64,000 nt of DNA, from assembly GCF_036588685.1 (NCBI RefSeq), contig NC_086382.1, positions 72,699,999 through 72,763,998 of the forward strand, given 5' to 3'. The notes under the pieces are model-generated. The model worked only from the letters and a program-made list of their open reading frames with translations. It ran no database searches and was not told the DNA's origin. The position numbers and the translations under genes were made by a program. Below are positions 10,690 to 23,209 of this stretch, piece after piece (positions within the stretch are counted from its first letter, which is position 1; each line of letters begins with the position of its first letter). The stretch comes from Mytilus trossulus. Lineage: Eukaryota; Mollusca; Bivalvia; Mytilida; Mytilidae.

Positions 10690-11100
10690 TAAATGTTTAC
10701 TAGATAAAAATTTTGTTCGCTAAGGACATTCCATATATCGCCAAGTTATTGGGATGTCAATGGGAACTTACTGTGCACTACTAATTGCGGTCCTGATTCT
10801 GTATTGTTACGAGTTGTAATTTAGGACTTAAATCAGCAAAGAACCATCAAAACAACATCTGATACAAACATTTTATAAAAGTTATAGATATTTTCATGAC
10901 ACACTGGCTCTCAATAATGACGACTCTCGTATGTATACTAAATATAGTTATCCCTATGATCTGACTTTAAATAAAGATAATACTAACAATTAACACTGCC
11001 CTTTCCCAGATCTTGATATCTATATCTTTAGCAGGAAGTTCAATACCAAATTTATGATGAAAGAGATGATTTTTCATATCCTATTATACATATCTTTTTT
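10690..11100 (+). pseudogene. PLE-B reverse transcriptase fragment (broken)
   Basis: Frame-shifted translation keeps a GMSMGT block, RYFHD in place of the catalytic RYIDD-type motif, ALNND, CPFPDLDIYI and a DERDDFSYP block. These match the palm/thumb part of the PLE-B ORF seen at 29106-29402 and 40023-40576. Stops and indels are frequent and the catalytic aspartate pair is altered. It lies just beyond the 3' end of the GH3 gene. Confidence 0.65.
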
Positions 11101-11236
11101 TTATAATTTGTAAAAGTGGAGTACTGCTAGAACATTGTCTACGGTTAGGTAGAGTCTTTGCATTGGCGTCATCAAATGTTTAGAGCCCTTAGTTTTTGTA
11201 AAGTAATCTAAGAAATAGCTCAAACAAAAAGATGAT

Positions 11237-11242
11237 TTTATT
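11237..11242 (-). promoter_or_regulatory. Polyadenylation signal of the GH3 gene
   Basis: AATAAA on the minus strand, 30 bases after the GH3 stop codon at 11272-11274. The position suits the terminal exon proposed here. Confidence 0.5.
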
Positions 11243-11271
11243 GTAAAAAAAAATACGGGTCACAATTATGC

Positions 11272-14200
11272 TTAAAGCATATCTTTTGGCATTTCGCTAT
11301 ATTTATTAAGAACTTTTCTGTCTACTATAGTGAATTGTCTGGTAAGTATGTTTGAAGATATCACTTTCGATTGTCCCGGTTGCTGACCACCTATAAATAA
11401 CTGTATCTTTCCTGAAAAAGAAATGAGATGGTTTTTTTTACTTTTTCTTTAACATTTATATTCATTACTAGTACTTAAACACAAACTCTGCATATTAAGC
11501 ATTGACCAGATTTCCTTACAAAGAAACGAAATACCATTGTCAACGTCCACACATAAGTTTTATTCAATTATTCAAAATATGTAAAATAAAAAACAAAATA
11601 TAGACAAAAACAGCTTTGAAAACGATTTGAAACATTATTTTACTGAGCTGGGCACATAATTCAGCTTAAAACATATTTCTTATCCACGCAAAGTGCCATT
11701 GGATCTAATTATTATTCTATCGCGAATAAGAAACATAAAATGACCTACCAAAGCTTTCAGAAAGAAAAAAAAGCAAACTCGGTAATGCACATGTTATTTG
11801 AAAGACTTAAAAAATATATAAAAATGAATTCTTGATCGTCCTTTAAATAATCCCTTTGAACATTACAAACGTAGAAGAAATCAACAGGAACATTGTACAT
11901 GATCTTTATTCTTATATTTATTTTTTAAGCATTAGCAGAATCAAAGACAATCGGAATTACCTGGTTCTATAACAAATCCGTCCTTGTCATCCCATACCGC
12001 CATAGATTCAGGTGATATAAATAACAAGAAGTTCAACACCTGTTGTGGCTCCAGGTGAACTCTCTTAAATGACACTAACTGAATATTTGGCATCTCTTGT
12101 GTAATGTTTGTCCATTTAAGGTATATCTGTACTATCTGTAACAAAAAGACTCACAGCAATAACAATATATGTTCGTGGGGTATATTTCAGTAACGTTGTT
12201 ATATTTAATAGAAAAATATAAATCTAGTGGGGTTTTTACTAGTTTTTTTTCTATGATCGTTTGCAATTTAACATATAGATCTGTTTTAACGTCTTCTTTA
12301 TGATTTATTAATTTTATTTGTATACATTTTCAACATTGGTTTCAAAAGAAAAAATTACAAAAATACTGAACTCAAAGGAGATCCTATTAGATAGTTCATA
12401 ATCACATGGCAAAATCAAATGACAATACACATCAAAAACGAATGGACAAGAACTGTCATATTTCTGACTTAGTACAGGCATTTTCAAATGTAGAAAATGG
12501 CTGATTAAACCTGGTTTTATAGCGCTAAATCTCTCACTTTGTACGACAGTGTAAAATATAAAGGGATGAACACTCATTTCCTTTGAAAAACAAACAAATA
12601 TGTATTATAGTGACAGATGTTAAATAATTTTTATCATATATTATGTTTCGCATGCTCCTATTGGATGTGTGCAAGGATATACATACTGCACTTATATTGT
12701 AATTATTTATACCTCATCTCCGGCATATGGACCACTATTGCCTACTTCGATTCGTATCCCTTGTTTAGTTCCAGCTTTGATAGATGGATTCATCCATGCG
12801 TTATAATAATAGAATTTGGAATATGATAATCCATAGCCGAATGGATATAGTGGTTTTCCAGTAAAATATCGATAGGTTCTCTGTGTCATGGAATAATCTG
12901 TCATTGATGGAATCTGAAATGTTATATTTGCATAGTTTTAATTGTTGGAGTGCTGTGAAATTCGTGTACTTATTAACAAAAGTATGAAAATATAAGCAAT
13001 TAATGGAATGGTATGTTTCAAAACTACTACTTTGAACTTGATTTCTTGACATATTTGCTTGCTCACTCATTAATCCATTCATTTTTATTTACATCAATGT
13101 TAAAAGTGATACCTAGTATGCATCATCATGGTAAATGGTTGTCGTCTTAGTAATTTCGAATGGTTACTGAGGGTACTGTACCATTTAATGTCCTTTATAG
13201 AATTGTTTAAATCGAAAATAAAAATAGCGGTATGTTAAATACTTCTTTCTTCCTTTTATTAAAATATTTCGTTACTAAATCAATAACTTGTTCACTATTG
13301 ATGACCATAAATTTGAAATATTTAATAGATGTTCATCAAATAATAAATTTCGTGGACGATGTAAATTTCTGTTTTTGAAGTTTTTATTATGTAAATAACC
13401 TGATTCCTATTCTTATACCACGTAAATGGCAGCCTTCCTGCAGGATTTGAATTGTTTCCACTGTTAGTTAACACCTGCTTAATGGCATCCCCAGTTGCTT
13501 GAGCAGGAAAAAAACATTCCATAATGGAATATATACGCGGGTGTTCATCCATCCAAGTTATATTTAAGGGTCCAGCATTAAATAACAAAAGTACAATTGG
13601 TGTAGATCCTAAGAAAAATAAAACTTTGAAGTTTTAATTTAGATTTACTCACATTCAATAAATATAAAGTATATGGTAAATGAAAAAATTAAGGTTTTTC
13701 CTAGTTCAAACATAATCCAATGTAAAATAGAAATGGAAATGTGAAATAAAAACTCCTGAAGTTTGACGCCCTTACACTCGCAGGGTTTTGTATCTTACCA
13801 TGTACCAAACAAACTAATCTTAATGAAATAAAATAAACATAGATAGCAACCGAAAAATCCAGCCTGGTCAACAAATTTCATCTGATGTAAGCGGATTACA
13901 TAACGATTTACGCTGTGAGCAGATCGTATTGCATAAAAGTGTGTGTATTCACACATGTTATAACCGTTGAAGTCCGACTGAAATTATGCATTCTCAATTT
14001 TATTTAATGAAAAAACTTCTTTTGTGACTATCATTTTTGTGCTAGCAGATCTTTAGTGAGATATTCAGCTATCTACAAAACATGTTTAATCCACCATTTT
14101 CTACATAGGAAATTGACTGTATCAAGTCAGGAATATGACAGTTGTTATCGATTCGTTTGATGTGTTTACGCTTTTGATTTTGCCATTTGAAATCTTTAAT

Positions 14201-17200
14201 TAGGGACTTACTGTTTTGAATTTTCCGCGGTGTTCAGTATTTTTGTTATTTTACTTTTTATCAAACGTTAATTAAAAATTCAAATTCTGGAATAAGTAAA
14301 GGCATAAGTAGTATACTGCTGTTTAATAGTGATAATCTGATTTAGCAGAAACAAATTCAGGTAACAAACAATAACCGAAGGAAACACATCAACTTTAAGA
14401 TGAAAACAACAGAACAACACGACAAATTCTAACGCCAAATCGTATATTAAAAATCTGTCGAAGAGATGTCATTGTAGCATTAGCCTTGTCAATGCTGTTT
14501 GTGCCGGAAATATTGCGTAAGGCTTTGCTTGGATCTGTCACATCTTATATAAAGGTTAATGGTAAACTAAAAAATAACTAATTCATATTTGTAAATCATA
14601 TAAACATTGAGATAAAATTGCTACTCGATATTTTTTTTTTTCGTTTCTTATATTATTTCCTACTAGTGTTAAATTACCAGAAAATTGAACGGCGTCTTTT
14701 ACAATTTGAGACTGATTCACCGGAAGTTCCATGGACCCCCTGTCATTATCTTCACTTTCTAATTCTAGTCCTGTAATGAAACATGTTGATTTAAAAAAAA
14801 AAGTCATCTAATGTACCAGGCTTAAATGGTGTATGCCATAAGTGAAGCTGGTATCAAATATATTAAACGGTCACATAAAGAATAAAGCATTGATGATCAA
14901 AAAATCAAAAAGGATTTGCGAAATACAGAAATAAGGTTGTCTATTTCTTGGATAGAAAATCCGAAATGTTAACAATACCGAAGTATCTCAATAGTGTTGT
15001 ATACACTTAAGAATTGTTCAATATATAATGTACAAAACATAAATGCAAAACCCTACCTGTTCCTAGACAAATAAATATGACATCAACATTATTCACTGCT
15101 GACTTCACTGCCGAACTGCTGTAATGAATGCATCTATTGTCTTTGCATCCGGCTGCGAAGTTAGTGACATCTGACAACTGCTTAAGACCATCCAATGGAG
15201 TTGTAGTATACATTGGCATAACATTAGGGTTGTAATTACCAAACTGTTGGATTACATTATTTGCCATGGGTCCTAATACCTAATAACACAACAACAAATA
15301 TATCAGAATGCAAATATTTAGTAAATGTTATAGTAATTAACTATAAGGTCCTTGCTATTCGTTGACTTCGATGTCGATAATTTACATGTAGTATGGTTTT
15401 TGGTTTTTTTAATTGAAATTATCAACAAATTGAACCAAAATCGGACCTGATGAAAATAACATTCTAAAAATGTCGTGCGTCCCATGCGTTTTTATGGATT
15501 CACCTTCACCGGGAACGCTCAAACCTTAACATTTGAAAGTAAAAAATGTTTATTTACGTAGAACTGATATTTTATTTGAGAGACATTATGAAATAATGCT
15601 TTACATTCTACATGCTTCTGTCCATATTTCATTTACTACAAAACATCTGAAATAAACATTGCTTTGCTTTATATGAAGGATACATATATGAACTTTTAAT
15701 AAGATTTCTAGTTTATAACTTACTGCAATTTTCTTTAGCCTTTTTGTCAGTGGTAGAAAGCTGCCGTTATTCTTCAGAAGAACAAATGATTTTTTAGCAG
15801 CATCTAAAGCAATCTGTCTGTGATCCTCGCTCTGGACTAATGACATATCAAGATAATTGTAAGGATTCATTTTCAAAGGATCAAACTCTCCAAGCTTCAT
15901 TCTTGTGTAAAATAATGGCTTCGCAGATTCTAAAACTGTTTCTTTTGACAATTTTCCAGCTTTGATTGCATCGACTGATAAAATAAAATGGTATACTAGT
16001 ATTAATCTAAGTTATCGTAATCGCAGGTCAGTGGTAATACGCGACATTCCTTGATGATAAATCAAATCAGGATGGCGTTCCTGCAATATTCGAAGGAATG
16101 ATTTTTAATTTTTTTTACCATTTAAAATTATTGATGCAATAGCTTCCTATACTTAAAGATAGGCGGAAATTATTAAAAAGCTTATGATTCGATCCAATTT
16201 TGTGATAAGTCTTATTCGGTAGGTAACATTTGAGGGGTGAAAAAGAGAACGGAGGACGCGGTTGTTGTAAGACAACCAGAACCTATTCGTTGTCATATGT
16301 GAAGCAGATACTCTAACCGGTCAAACAATTTGTCGCCGACCTAATTTATCAACGAAACCATGAACAGATAGCAATCAAGACCTCTAACAGCTATCAACGG
16401 GAAAATATAAACATCATGTGACCCTGCTTGTGGAATATTGCTAAAAAAACATAAAGTTCACAATGAAAAAACTTGAAATCCTAGAGTTCGTCGTCCATAG
16501 ACCTCAAAGTCACTGGTATTAAAGAGATAATCGTAACTGCAATTACGATTATCCCAATATGGCGACGGTAGATATAGATAAAATCTTTACACTCATTTTT
16601 CTTAAATGTAGCATGTTTTTGTCAATAGTTACTCAGCTGCATACTAGTATATCATAAAATGGAAGGGTGAACAAACTTCAAGAAATTTGGAAATGGGAAA
16701 ACACGAACTTTGTTAATATACAGAAATTTTCAAGAACTAGGTATGCCACAAAATATGTGAATGAGCGATTGAAATTATGATACATGACAATAATTGTCAG
16801 GCGACACGCATGTGTCACCTTACATCAGATTTCTGATTAAGACAGTCAACAAAAATTAATTTATCCTGAAGTAAATAGTAAATATAGTTAATATTGTTTA
16901 AATTCATTTATTGCAGGTGGTTATATGTGCTATTTCTGCTCCCGGGAGGCCACTGCTGATTTAATTCTAGAACATACCCTATTATGCCATAACGAAGTAG
17001 GAGAGACATTTAGTATTCGTCAAAAACCGTTTGACGAGAAATTTAATAGTGGCTACAGTTTTTATGTCACTTCGATCATTTTTCATGGATGATATCACAA
17101 CTTAAAAGTTATGATGAACAAGGGATAACTTTGAAAAGTGTTTTACAGTGTCATTTCGGAGTCTGTTATAGCTGACTATGCGGTATAGGCTTTGTTCATT

Positions 17201-20200
17201 GTTGAAGACCGTAAGGTGACCTATATTTGTTAATTTCTGAGTCATGTTGGTCTCTTGTGGAAAGTTGTCTCATTGGCAAACATACCACATCTTCTTATTT
17301 ATTTTGGCTACTCAATGACTGTCACTGAAATTTCAGTATCTCAGATATAAACTATAAACAACACAAAATAATTTTGAATTATGATAATATGACATCCTTA
17401 AAACATTTAATGCTATATAAGACTAGAGAAAGATTGGCCCTACATGGGATTCTTTGTGCATTATGAAATTAATTATAAGTAACGTGGAGTTCATTGACAA
17501 ACATGGATTTGTGTTCTTTTATAGTTTTGCCAAAAGCCCGAAAATAAAGAAATAAAATTGATCTAGCTTTAAATTTTCTTACAAGAAATACTTATTCAAA
17601 GAATGACTGCAAAGTTGAGAATAAAATAACGCATATTCCGCAAAATTAGAAACAAACTTATTAAAAAAGCATAAATACTCGGTATATGAAAAGTATGCTG
17701 CATACATATGCATGGAAGATATTGTAGAGAAAACTATTGAAGGTACTAAGCAAGGAACATTTTTGTATTTGCATACTTGCCATATAATTAGTACTTTTCT
17801 ATTAAATGAAAACAAATATTAGCCTTACCTAATTTATGCATTTTTCTGAAGCACACAACATTTGTTTTAAAATCTATAAAAATCTTTGTAATTAAACCAG
17901 TTCCGACTGTGATGATCTACATGTAATGCCCTTTGATGTAATTTATCAATATACATATTTGTGGTTTTTTTCCGTCTGTCAAATGCTTCGTAAGACTAAA
18001 GGTAAGGTTAATAAAAACAAAAAACAAAAGTAACAATAAACAAAAGTAACAAAAAACAAAAGTGACAATAAACAATAGTAACAATAAACTGGTAAGTATT
18101 TAAGATCCTTTACCATCCACACTGTTTAAGGAAACGTCCTAATAAGCATGGGTATTTGATCAAAACATTTGAATTTAATTTTTAAAATCATATATTATAT
18201 CAGTATAAAATAGAAAAAGTGAATCCAAGGGGGAAATATGGACGGCTGAATTTATTGAATTATAAGGAAAAGGGAGATATGAACACTAGATCCGACAGTT
18301 ATAAAGTTATTGACGGAAACTTTTGTTCATTTCGCACATAATTTTAGTATAAACGTGATATAAGAGGCAACACATATGACATATGAAAATGTGGTATAAG
18401 TGACTTACATTTTGAGCAATGAATTGAAAGGATTGCACTTTTGGAATATGGAATAAAGCTAATCCATCCTTTTTCTCATCAAATAGAGATATATAGATAA
18501 ATTTATCCTAGATATTAACCCGTAAATTTCTTCATTTATTTTTATATGCGTTAATGTCATCGTTAAACTGGGCATTTACATTTTTAACACACAAAATACC
18601 ATTGAAATGCTGAGACACATTTATTAATTTTCAGTTACTTTTATCCGATAAAGAAAATTACGATTATCAAAGAAGAAAAATAACATAGAGATACGATTAT
18701 CATCCCGAATTTTTCAACGGCTATTTTCACAGCGCTTAGACAATTCCAGTGCACCGTTACGATTCAAATATGATGTAATGGTATAGATAAACCTTGCAGC
18801 TGAGTAACAGTTTTCTATTGACAAAAACATGCTACATTTAAGAAAAACGAGTGTAAAGATTTTACCTATATCTACCGTCGCCATATTGGGATAATCGCAA
18901 TTGCAGTTACGATTATCTCTTTAATACCAGTGAAAGTGAATTTAAAGAATTCTTTAAATGTCAGTGTTGTATATCTACAAAATGTATCTTACGCATAGAA
19001 AAATAGATCGGTTTCTCCAGGTTGGTTGACAGTTCCAAGTTACATCCAGCATTAACACACAAAGCTACTGTGTCTACAGAGTTATTGGTATAGTGGTGAT
19101 AGTCTATGATGTTCTCTATAGCAGCTTGGTCACTCACCACGTAACCTGTAAATCCAAGCTCTTTACGGAGGATATCTGTCAGGAGCTTCTTGTTACCACA
19201 TGCTGGTACACCATTTATCCTTCAATATGATTATGTATTACTATAAAAATGCATTAAGACACGTATCAAAAATCTTTATTGGCATATGAATCATAAAATA
19301 CGATAACAATATAATAAAAGCATCATGAGGGGAACATATTACGATCCCAAATTAAGACATGCCGAAGATTCAGTCTGATTGTGTCAAGCTCAAAGATGTT
19401 CCGTGTAGTGAATAATGTTACAGAGACAGTAAAGAGCTATTTCTACACAAATGGAAAGAGAACGCCACGGTATAACTAAATACAGTTGTGTTTTCCTATA
19501 ATATGGGCCTTGTCTTTTCTTTGAATTTATATGCAATTATTTATGGTCGTTTTGATATTCTTAAACGAAATGTTTTGCCAATATAAGTTATTAAGCACAC
19601 TATTTAGCTTATCTATACCTATTGAAGCTACACATGAAACTGTAAGTTCCAGCTTCTACACATTTTTTGAATGCAGGTAGAAATGTTAATCTCCAATCTC
19701 TTTCTGTCACCTGTAAATATATATATACATGTCATAAGTAAGTTTATCAGAAGATTAAGATAATGATGATAAATGCACAAAAATACATTTAGAAATGTTC
19801 ACATTTCCACATCGCAAAAATATTTTTTATTGCAAAAGTAAAATCACAAAAATACCAGTTTCTTAATCAAATGGCACAATCAAAAGCTCTTATACATCAT
19901 ACGAATGGATAACGACTGTCATCTTGGTACAGGCATTTTCATTTGTAGAAAATGGTGGCTTAAACCTGGTTTTATAGCTAGCTAAACCTTTCACTTCTAT
20001 GACAGTCACAAAATTATAAAAGCTTACCTTTGCGTCAAATGAAAATCTAGACACAGGAATATTTTCTGGTCCTCCATGGACGTCCAGGTGTTTACATCCA
20101 GCATTAGTTCGGACATAACGCGGATTTCCCCCTTGTAATCCCTGAACAAAACTATAAGCTAGAGTTCCCGACAGAAGGGGATCTTCTCCATATGTCTCCT

Positions 20201-21727
20201 GAATTACGAATATAGAAAGAGAATTATCTAACGTCTTTCCACAAAAAAGCATTTTCACGATTAAATCATTAAAACACTATAAATGTCGATAGTCATTGGC
20301 ACTTAATGATTGAATTTTGTATTTAGAAAATATGAGGTCACCTATACTTCTCCATTCTCATATTAGAATCGTTTGTGCAGGATTTATGAATATACAGTTA
20401 CGTCCGGTCACCAGAACAATCTGATGGATTTGCTATAAAATGTTTTCCCCGTCTCTAATATGAATGTTGTATTGCAACCTGACCTTGATCAGAGTACAAT
20501 TATTTAATCAATCGCAGAGCTTACTTGTTAAACAGCTTTTATACAGAGGTACTATCAATTTAATTGTTAACAGAAACGAATAAGTTTTATGTATATTAAT
20601 TATATGTCACCAAGAAAATAAATATGGTTTATTAAAAAGTATAGGAACGAAAATTTGTCTCCAAAAAAATAATGTTTTACTAACTTGAACACAAGTTCTA
20701 AACTGAAGATGCTATATGGTTAACTTTTGTTAAAATGGTGATATTTGACCGCTTTTCAACATTCAAATGCAATTACTAAATGCGTTTTTGTATAAGCTAG
20801 TTCTCAAGGCATGAGACATGGCATACCACCTCCGTTTAAACTGCCGAGTCGAGTGATATGTGCTCTTACTTCTCAATGCTGCCTGCTAACCATAAACACA
20901 GCTTAGTCTTTGTTTGACTCATCCGGGGAGTGACACTATACTGTACAAAAATCAAAGTAACTTCAAAGTATCAAACCTGATTCCGTCCCCATAGTGGATG
21001 TCTCATAATATTTACAACAGGACTAAAACAACTGATTCCCTTGTGGTCACCGTATTGTTTATTTTCTCGAAAGAAGTTATATTTAGCTCTGACTTCTATA
21101 CTTGTAGCTTCGGAAACCTTGTGAATTACTTCTGTGCTACAATGAAATAAAAGTGAAACTGCCACGTATACTAGTATAGGCACATGAATGTATCAGTAAA
21201 GACTGACAGTTATACATAATATATAATATATTGCAACATACCACTTTAATTAGTAATTAACTAATCTAATGGTACAAGTTGAAATACATACACTATTAGA
21301 CCTTACAACAGCCTGACCTGACTAATACATGCGTTAAAACGTAGAAGATAATAATAGGTAACTAATTTTGACACAGTCTTATATATATATTTTATAACTG
21401 TATTAACGTATCCGAAACATACCTCCATGTAGCAGCTAATCCTAACGCCTGAGGAAAAGCCGTGGCATTACCAGAATCACCATCTCCACGAAGACACTCG
21501 GTGTTCCAACTCCAAGGATCAATCTTAAGTCTAGGGATAGCTGGTGCTGGACCACCGTGAGGACCGGACCCACCTCTACTCATCTGGACCATTAACTCTT
21601 CTATTGTCAGGCGGTTAATAAGATCGTTAACTCTGTCATGCCATGACAGTGAGGTATTCCGAAATGGAAGTTCTCCTGCGCTAACTAAAGCAAGGGTTGT
21701 TACAAACAATATCCTTATATCCACCAT
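11272..21727 (-). CDS. Secreted GH3 glycoside hydrolase, beta-xylosidase/beta-glucosidase-like, 12 exons
   Basis: Exons (minus, 5' to 3'): 21423-21727, 20977-21136, 20028-20198, 19619-19710, 18993-19219, 15724-15974, 15057-15279, 14678-14770, 13400-13608, 12713-12913, 11961-12135, 11272-11411. All have GT/AG borders with matching phases and sum to 2247 nt, which is 748 residues plus stop, normal for GH3. A signal peptide (about residues 1-17) is followed by the GH3 N domain (GRNQ/ETYGEDP at the exon 2/3 junction). The nucleophile is Asp273 in GYVVSDQ. The C domain has FICLGTG, EsEdnDR and LLLFNAGP, then RLPFTWY and a fibronectin III-like tail. The family removes terminal beta-linked sugars; the xylosidase versus glucosidase choice is inferred from resemblance to plant-type BXL proteins. 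The last exon was found by splice reasoning from the donor after FVIEPG. Confidence 0.9.
12375..12560 (-). repeat. Dispersed repeat D1 in GH3 intron 11
   Basis: The reverse complement of the D1 core (TGCCTGTACTAAGTCAG, TTTTGCCATGTGATTA) lies inside the intron between GH3 exons 11 and 12135-12713. It is in the same strand sense as the gene and has no effect on the splice sites. Confidence 0.55.
14050..14262 (+). repeat. Dispersed repeat D1 in GH3 intron 8
   Basis: The D1 core (TTTAATCCACCATTTTCTAC, CAAGTCAGGAATATGACAGT, AGGGACTTACTGTTTTGAA) lies in the intron between 13608 and 14678, antisense to the gene. Confidence 0.55.
14275..14435 (-). repeat. End fragment of the 590-bp hammerhead-linked repeat
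   Basis: On the minus strand this resembles the 3' end of the element at 49963-50552 (the AGTAGTATACTGCTGTT block and the AACAACACGACAAATT-like stretch). It is truncated and lies next to a D1 copy. Confidence 0.4.
16916..17093 (+). pseudogene. Zinc-finger-like exon remnant inside the intron-5 transposon
   Basis: After a polypyrimidine-AG acceptor (TTATTGCAG) an open frame of about 58 codons shows CYFC, then H and H five residues apart, then FSIRQKPFDEKFNSGY, ending at a TGA near 17091. It resembles a DNA-binding N-terminus of a transposase, but I do not recognise the family. It is short and has no partner exon that I can find. Confidence 0.4.
17139..17305 (+). repeat. Dispersed repeat D2, nested in the intron-5 transposon
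   Basis: Contains GCTGACTATGCGGTAT, GTTGAAGACCGTAAGGTGAC and TTGTCTCATTGGCAAACATACCACATCTTC. The reverse complement of this order occurs at 42057-42210. It has no ORF. Confidence 0.6.
19862..20010 (-). repeat. Dispersed repeat D1 in GH3 intron 3
   Basis: Reverse-complement D1 core (TGCCTGTACCAAGATGACAG, CACCATTTTCTAC, GGTTTAGCTAGCTAT) sits between GH3 exons 3 and 4, close to the exon 3 donor at 20028. Confidence 0.6.
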
Positions 21728-21739
21728 TGTAGAAAATGT

Positions 21740-23205
21740 TTAATCACATGATAATGAATTGATGAACAAAAGAAATATGTAGGTGTCAAAATAGATGTCA
21801 TTTCAGTTAAATACTAGTCAAGATCATTAATTATAAAAACATTGACATGCATAAAACAATCGTTTTGTTTTTATCCTACTATACGATAATTTAATGTGTT
21901 TTCTGACTAAATTTGTATATTGTGTTGAATTGTGTGTCTGTTTTTGTTGTTTTTTTTCAAATGTTTCCTGCTGGTTTGAACAATAGTTCAGCTATTTTTC
22001 TTGATTATGTGGATTCTATTCTTTTCAAATTGGCATTGTACCTTTTTACTTCTATGAAAGGATTTATTCTCTGCAATGTCTCTTCCAATAGATTCACCCG
22101 TCATACATTGTGCGAATAACTAGTGAATACATCTTATCATTTATTTACCTTTAAGCAATGTGTTAAAGATAATGGGTTTGCCTCTTCTATAACAAATAAT
22201 TTTAATGTTTCCCATTTATATTTTATAAGTTATTAACTATGTTCAATCTATTTACAATTATTTAAACAACTTGGCCTTATATGTTTTTCAAATAATTCAG
22301 AATTTAGCCTAATCATGCCATAAAGACCTACCTCGATCAAGCTTGGCGTCATGTTCAAATTCAACACAATGACCTAGATAATGGGAAATACAGGACAAAA
22401 AGAAGTCGATCTTTGAAGTCATTTTAGATCACCTAACTATAAGGTATGTCTTGTTGATCATTTAAGTTGCTCGTGTTCTCTGTATGTATATATCTACAAC
22501 ATAGTTCTGTAGCTAAAAATAAATTGGTAAAATTAGTCATTTAAGGACAGAAACTCCATAAAGTTTTGATTGATAATTTCAATTATGTTGACTTATTATA
22601 GATCATTTTTAAGAGGGAACAGTTTGTTTCCGTATCCTATATTAGTTATCAATAGAATAGTCAGAAATTTTTGTTTCTTATAGTCTCCTTCTATTCATCC
22701 CTGGATTGATACATCAATTGGTAGCAGATTCCATCATGTGTTTCGCCTAAAACACCTCAGTGTTGGGAAAAACTGTCATATTCTTTCCATCAGTCCAGAT
22801 ATTCTTTAAAAATTGAAAGAAAAATTAGCAAAAACCCTAGGAAATGATTGAATGAAAAGAACATAAAAGGTCATAAAAATGATCGAAAAAGTCTATTGAA
22901 AATTATTCTAGATCAGTGAATGATGATTTTAGAAAGGAACATGATTTGATCAAATTGCACATTGTTTAGGTAATATTAAACAACCTCTGACTATAGACAT
23001 CGCAAAATGGTCGAAAAAACTCCTTCAAACGATAGTCATAGATATAATGTTCTACTTTTCTTTAATCTGACACAACAAGTTAGATTCTATACGCAGAGCA
23101 AAACCTTTTTTTAATTTGTTTAGATATTGTTCGTTAGTAAATACTTTTTGCACATCGGCTAATTTAATATAATTTTTATTTAAACTTCTCGAAATGCCTT
23201 TTGAA
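21740..23205. other. Upstream region of the GH3 gene, nothing recognised
   Basis: No gene supported. A 68-codon plus-strand frame at 21913 lacks any recognisable feature. The part next to 21727 should hold the GH3 promoter and 5' UTR, but no defined element can be named. Confidence 0.4.
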
Positions 23206-23209
23206 TGAT

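Larger units (their letters stand above)
16511..18932. mobile_element. DNA transposon with about 140-bp terminal inverted repeats in GH3 intron 5
   Basis: Both ends start CACTGGTATTAAAGAGATAA reading inward, and the inverted match continues for about 137 bp (16511-16650 against 18795-18932). AAAGT flanks it directly on both sides (16506-16510, 18933-18937), so the target duplication is 5 bp. Inside, 16916-17065 reads like an exon: TTATTGCAG, then an open frame with C-x2-C and later H-x5-H spacing (CYFC...HTLLCH). No transposase core is seen. A 5-bp duplication with CAC ends would fit Transib/RAG-like elements, but the long inverted repeats do not argue for this, so the superfamily stays open. 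Confidence 0.8.

Noticed and set aside
11941-11960. Stop codon at 11941 as the end of the GH3 protein
   Set aside because: It lies behind a good splice donor at 11960; the exon at 11272-11411 completes the domain in the right phase.
15447-15475. CTGATGA near 15447 as another hammerhead
   Set aside because: No GAAA core at proper distance and no pairing stems.
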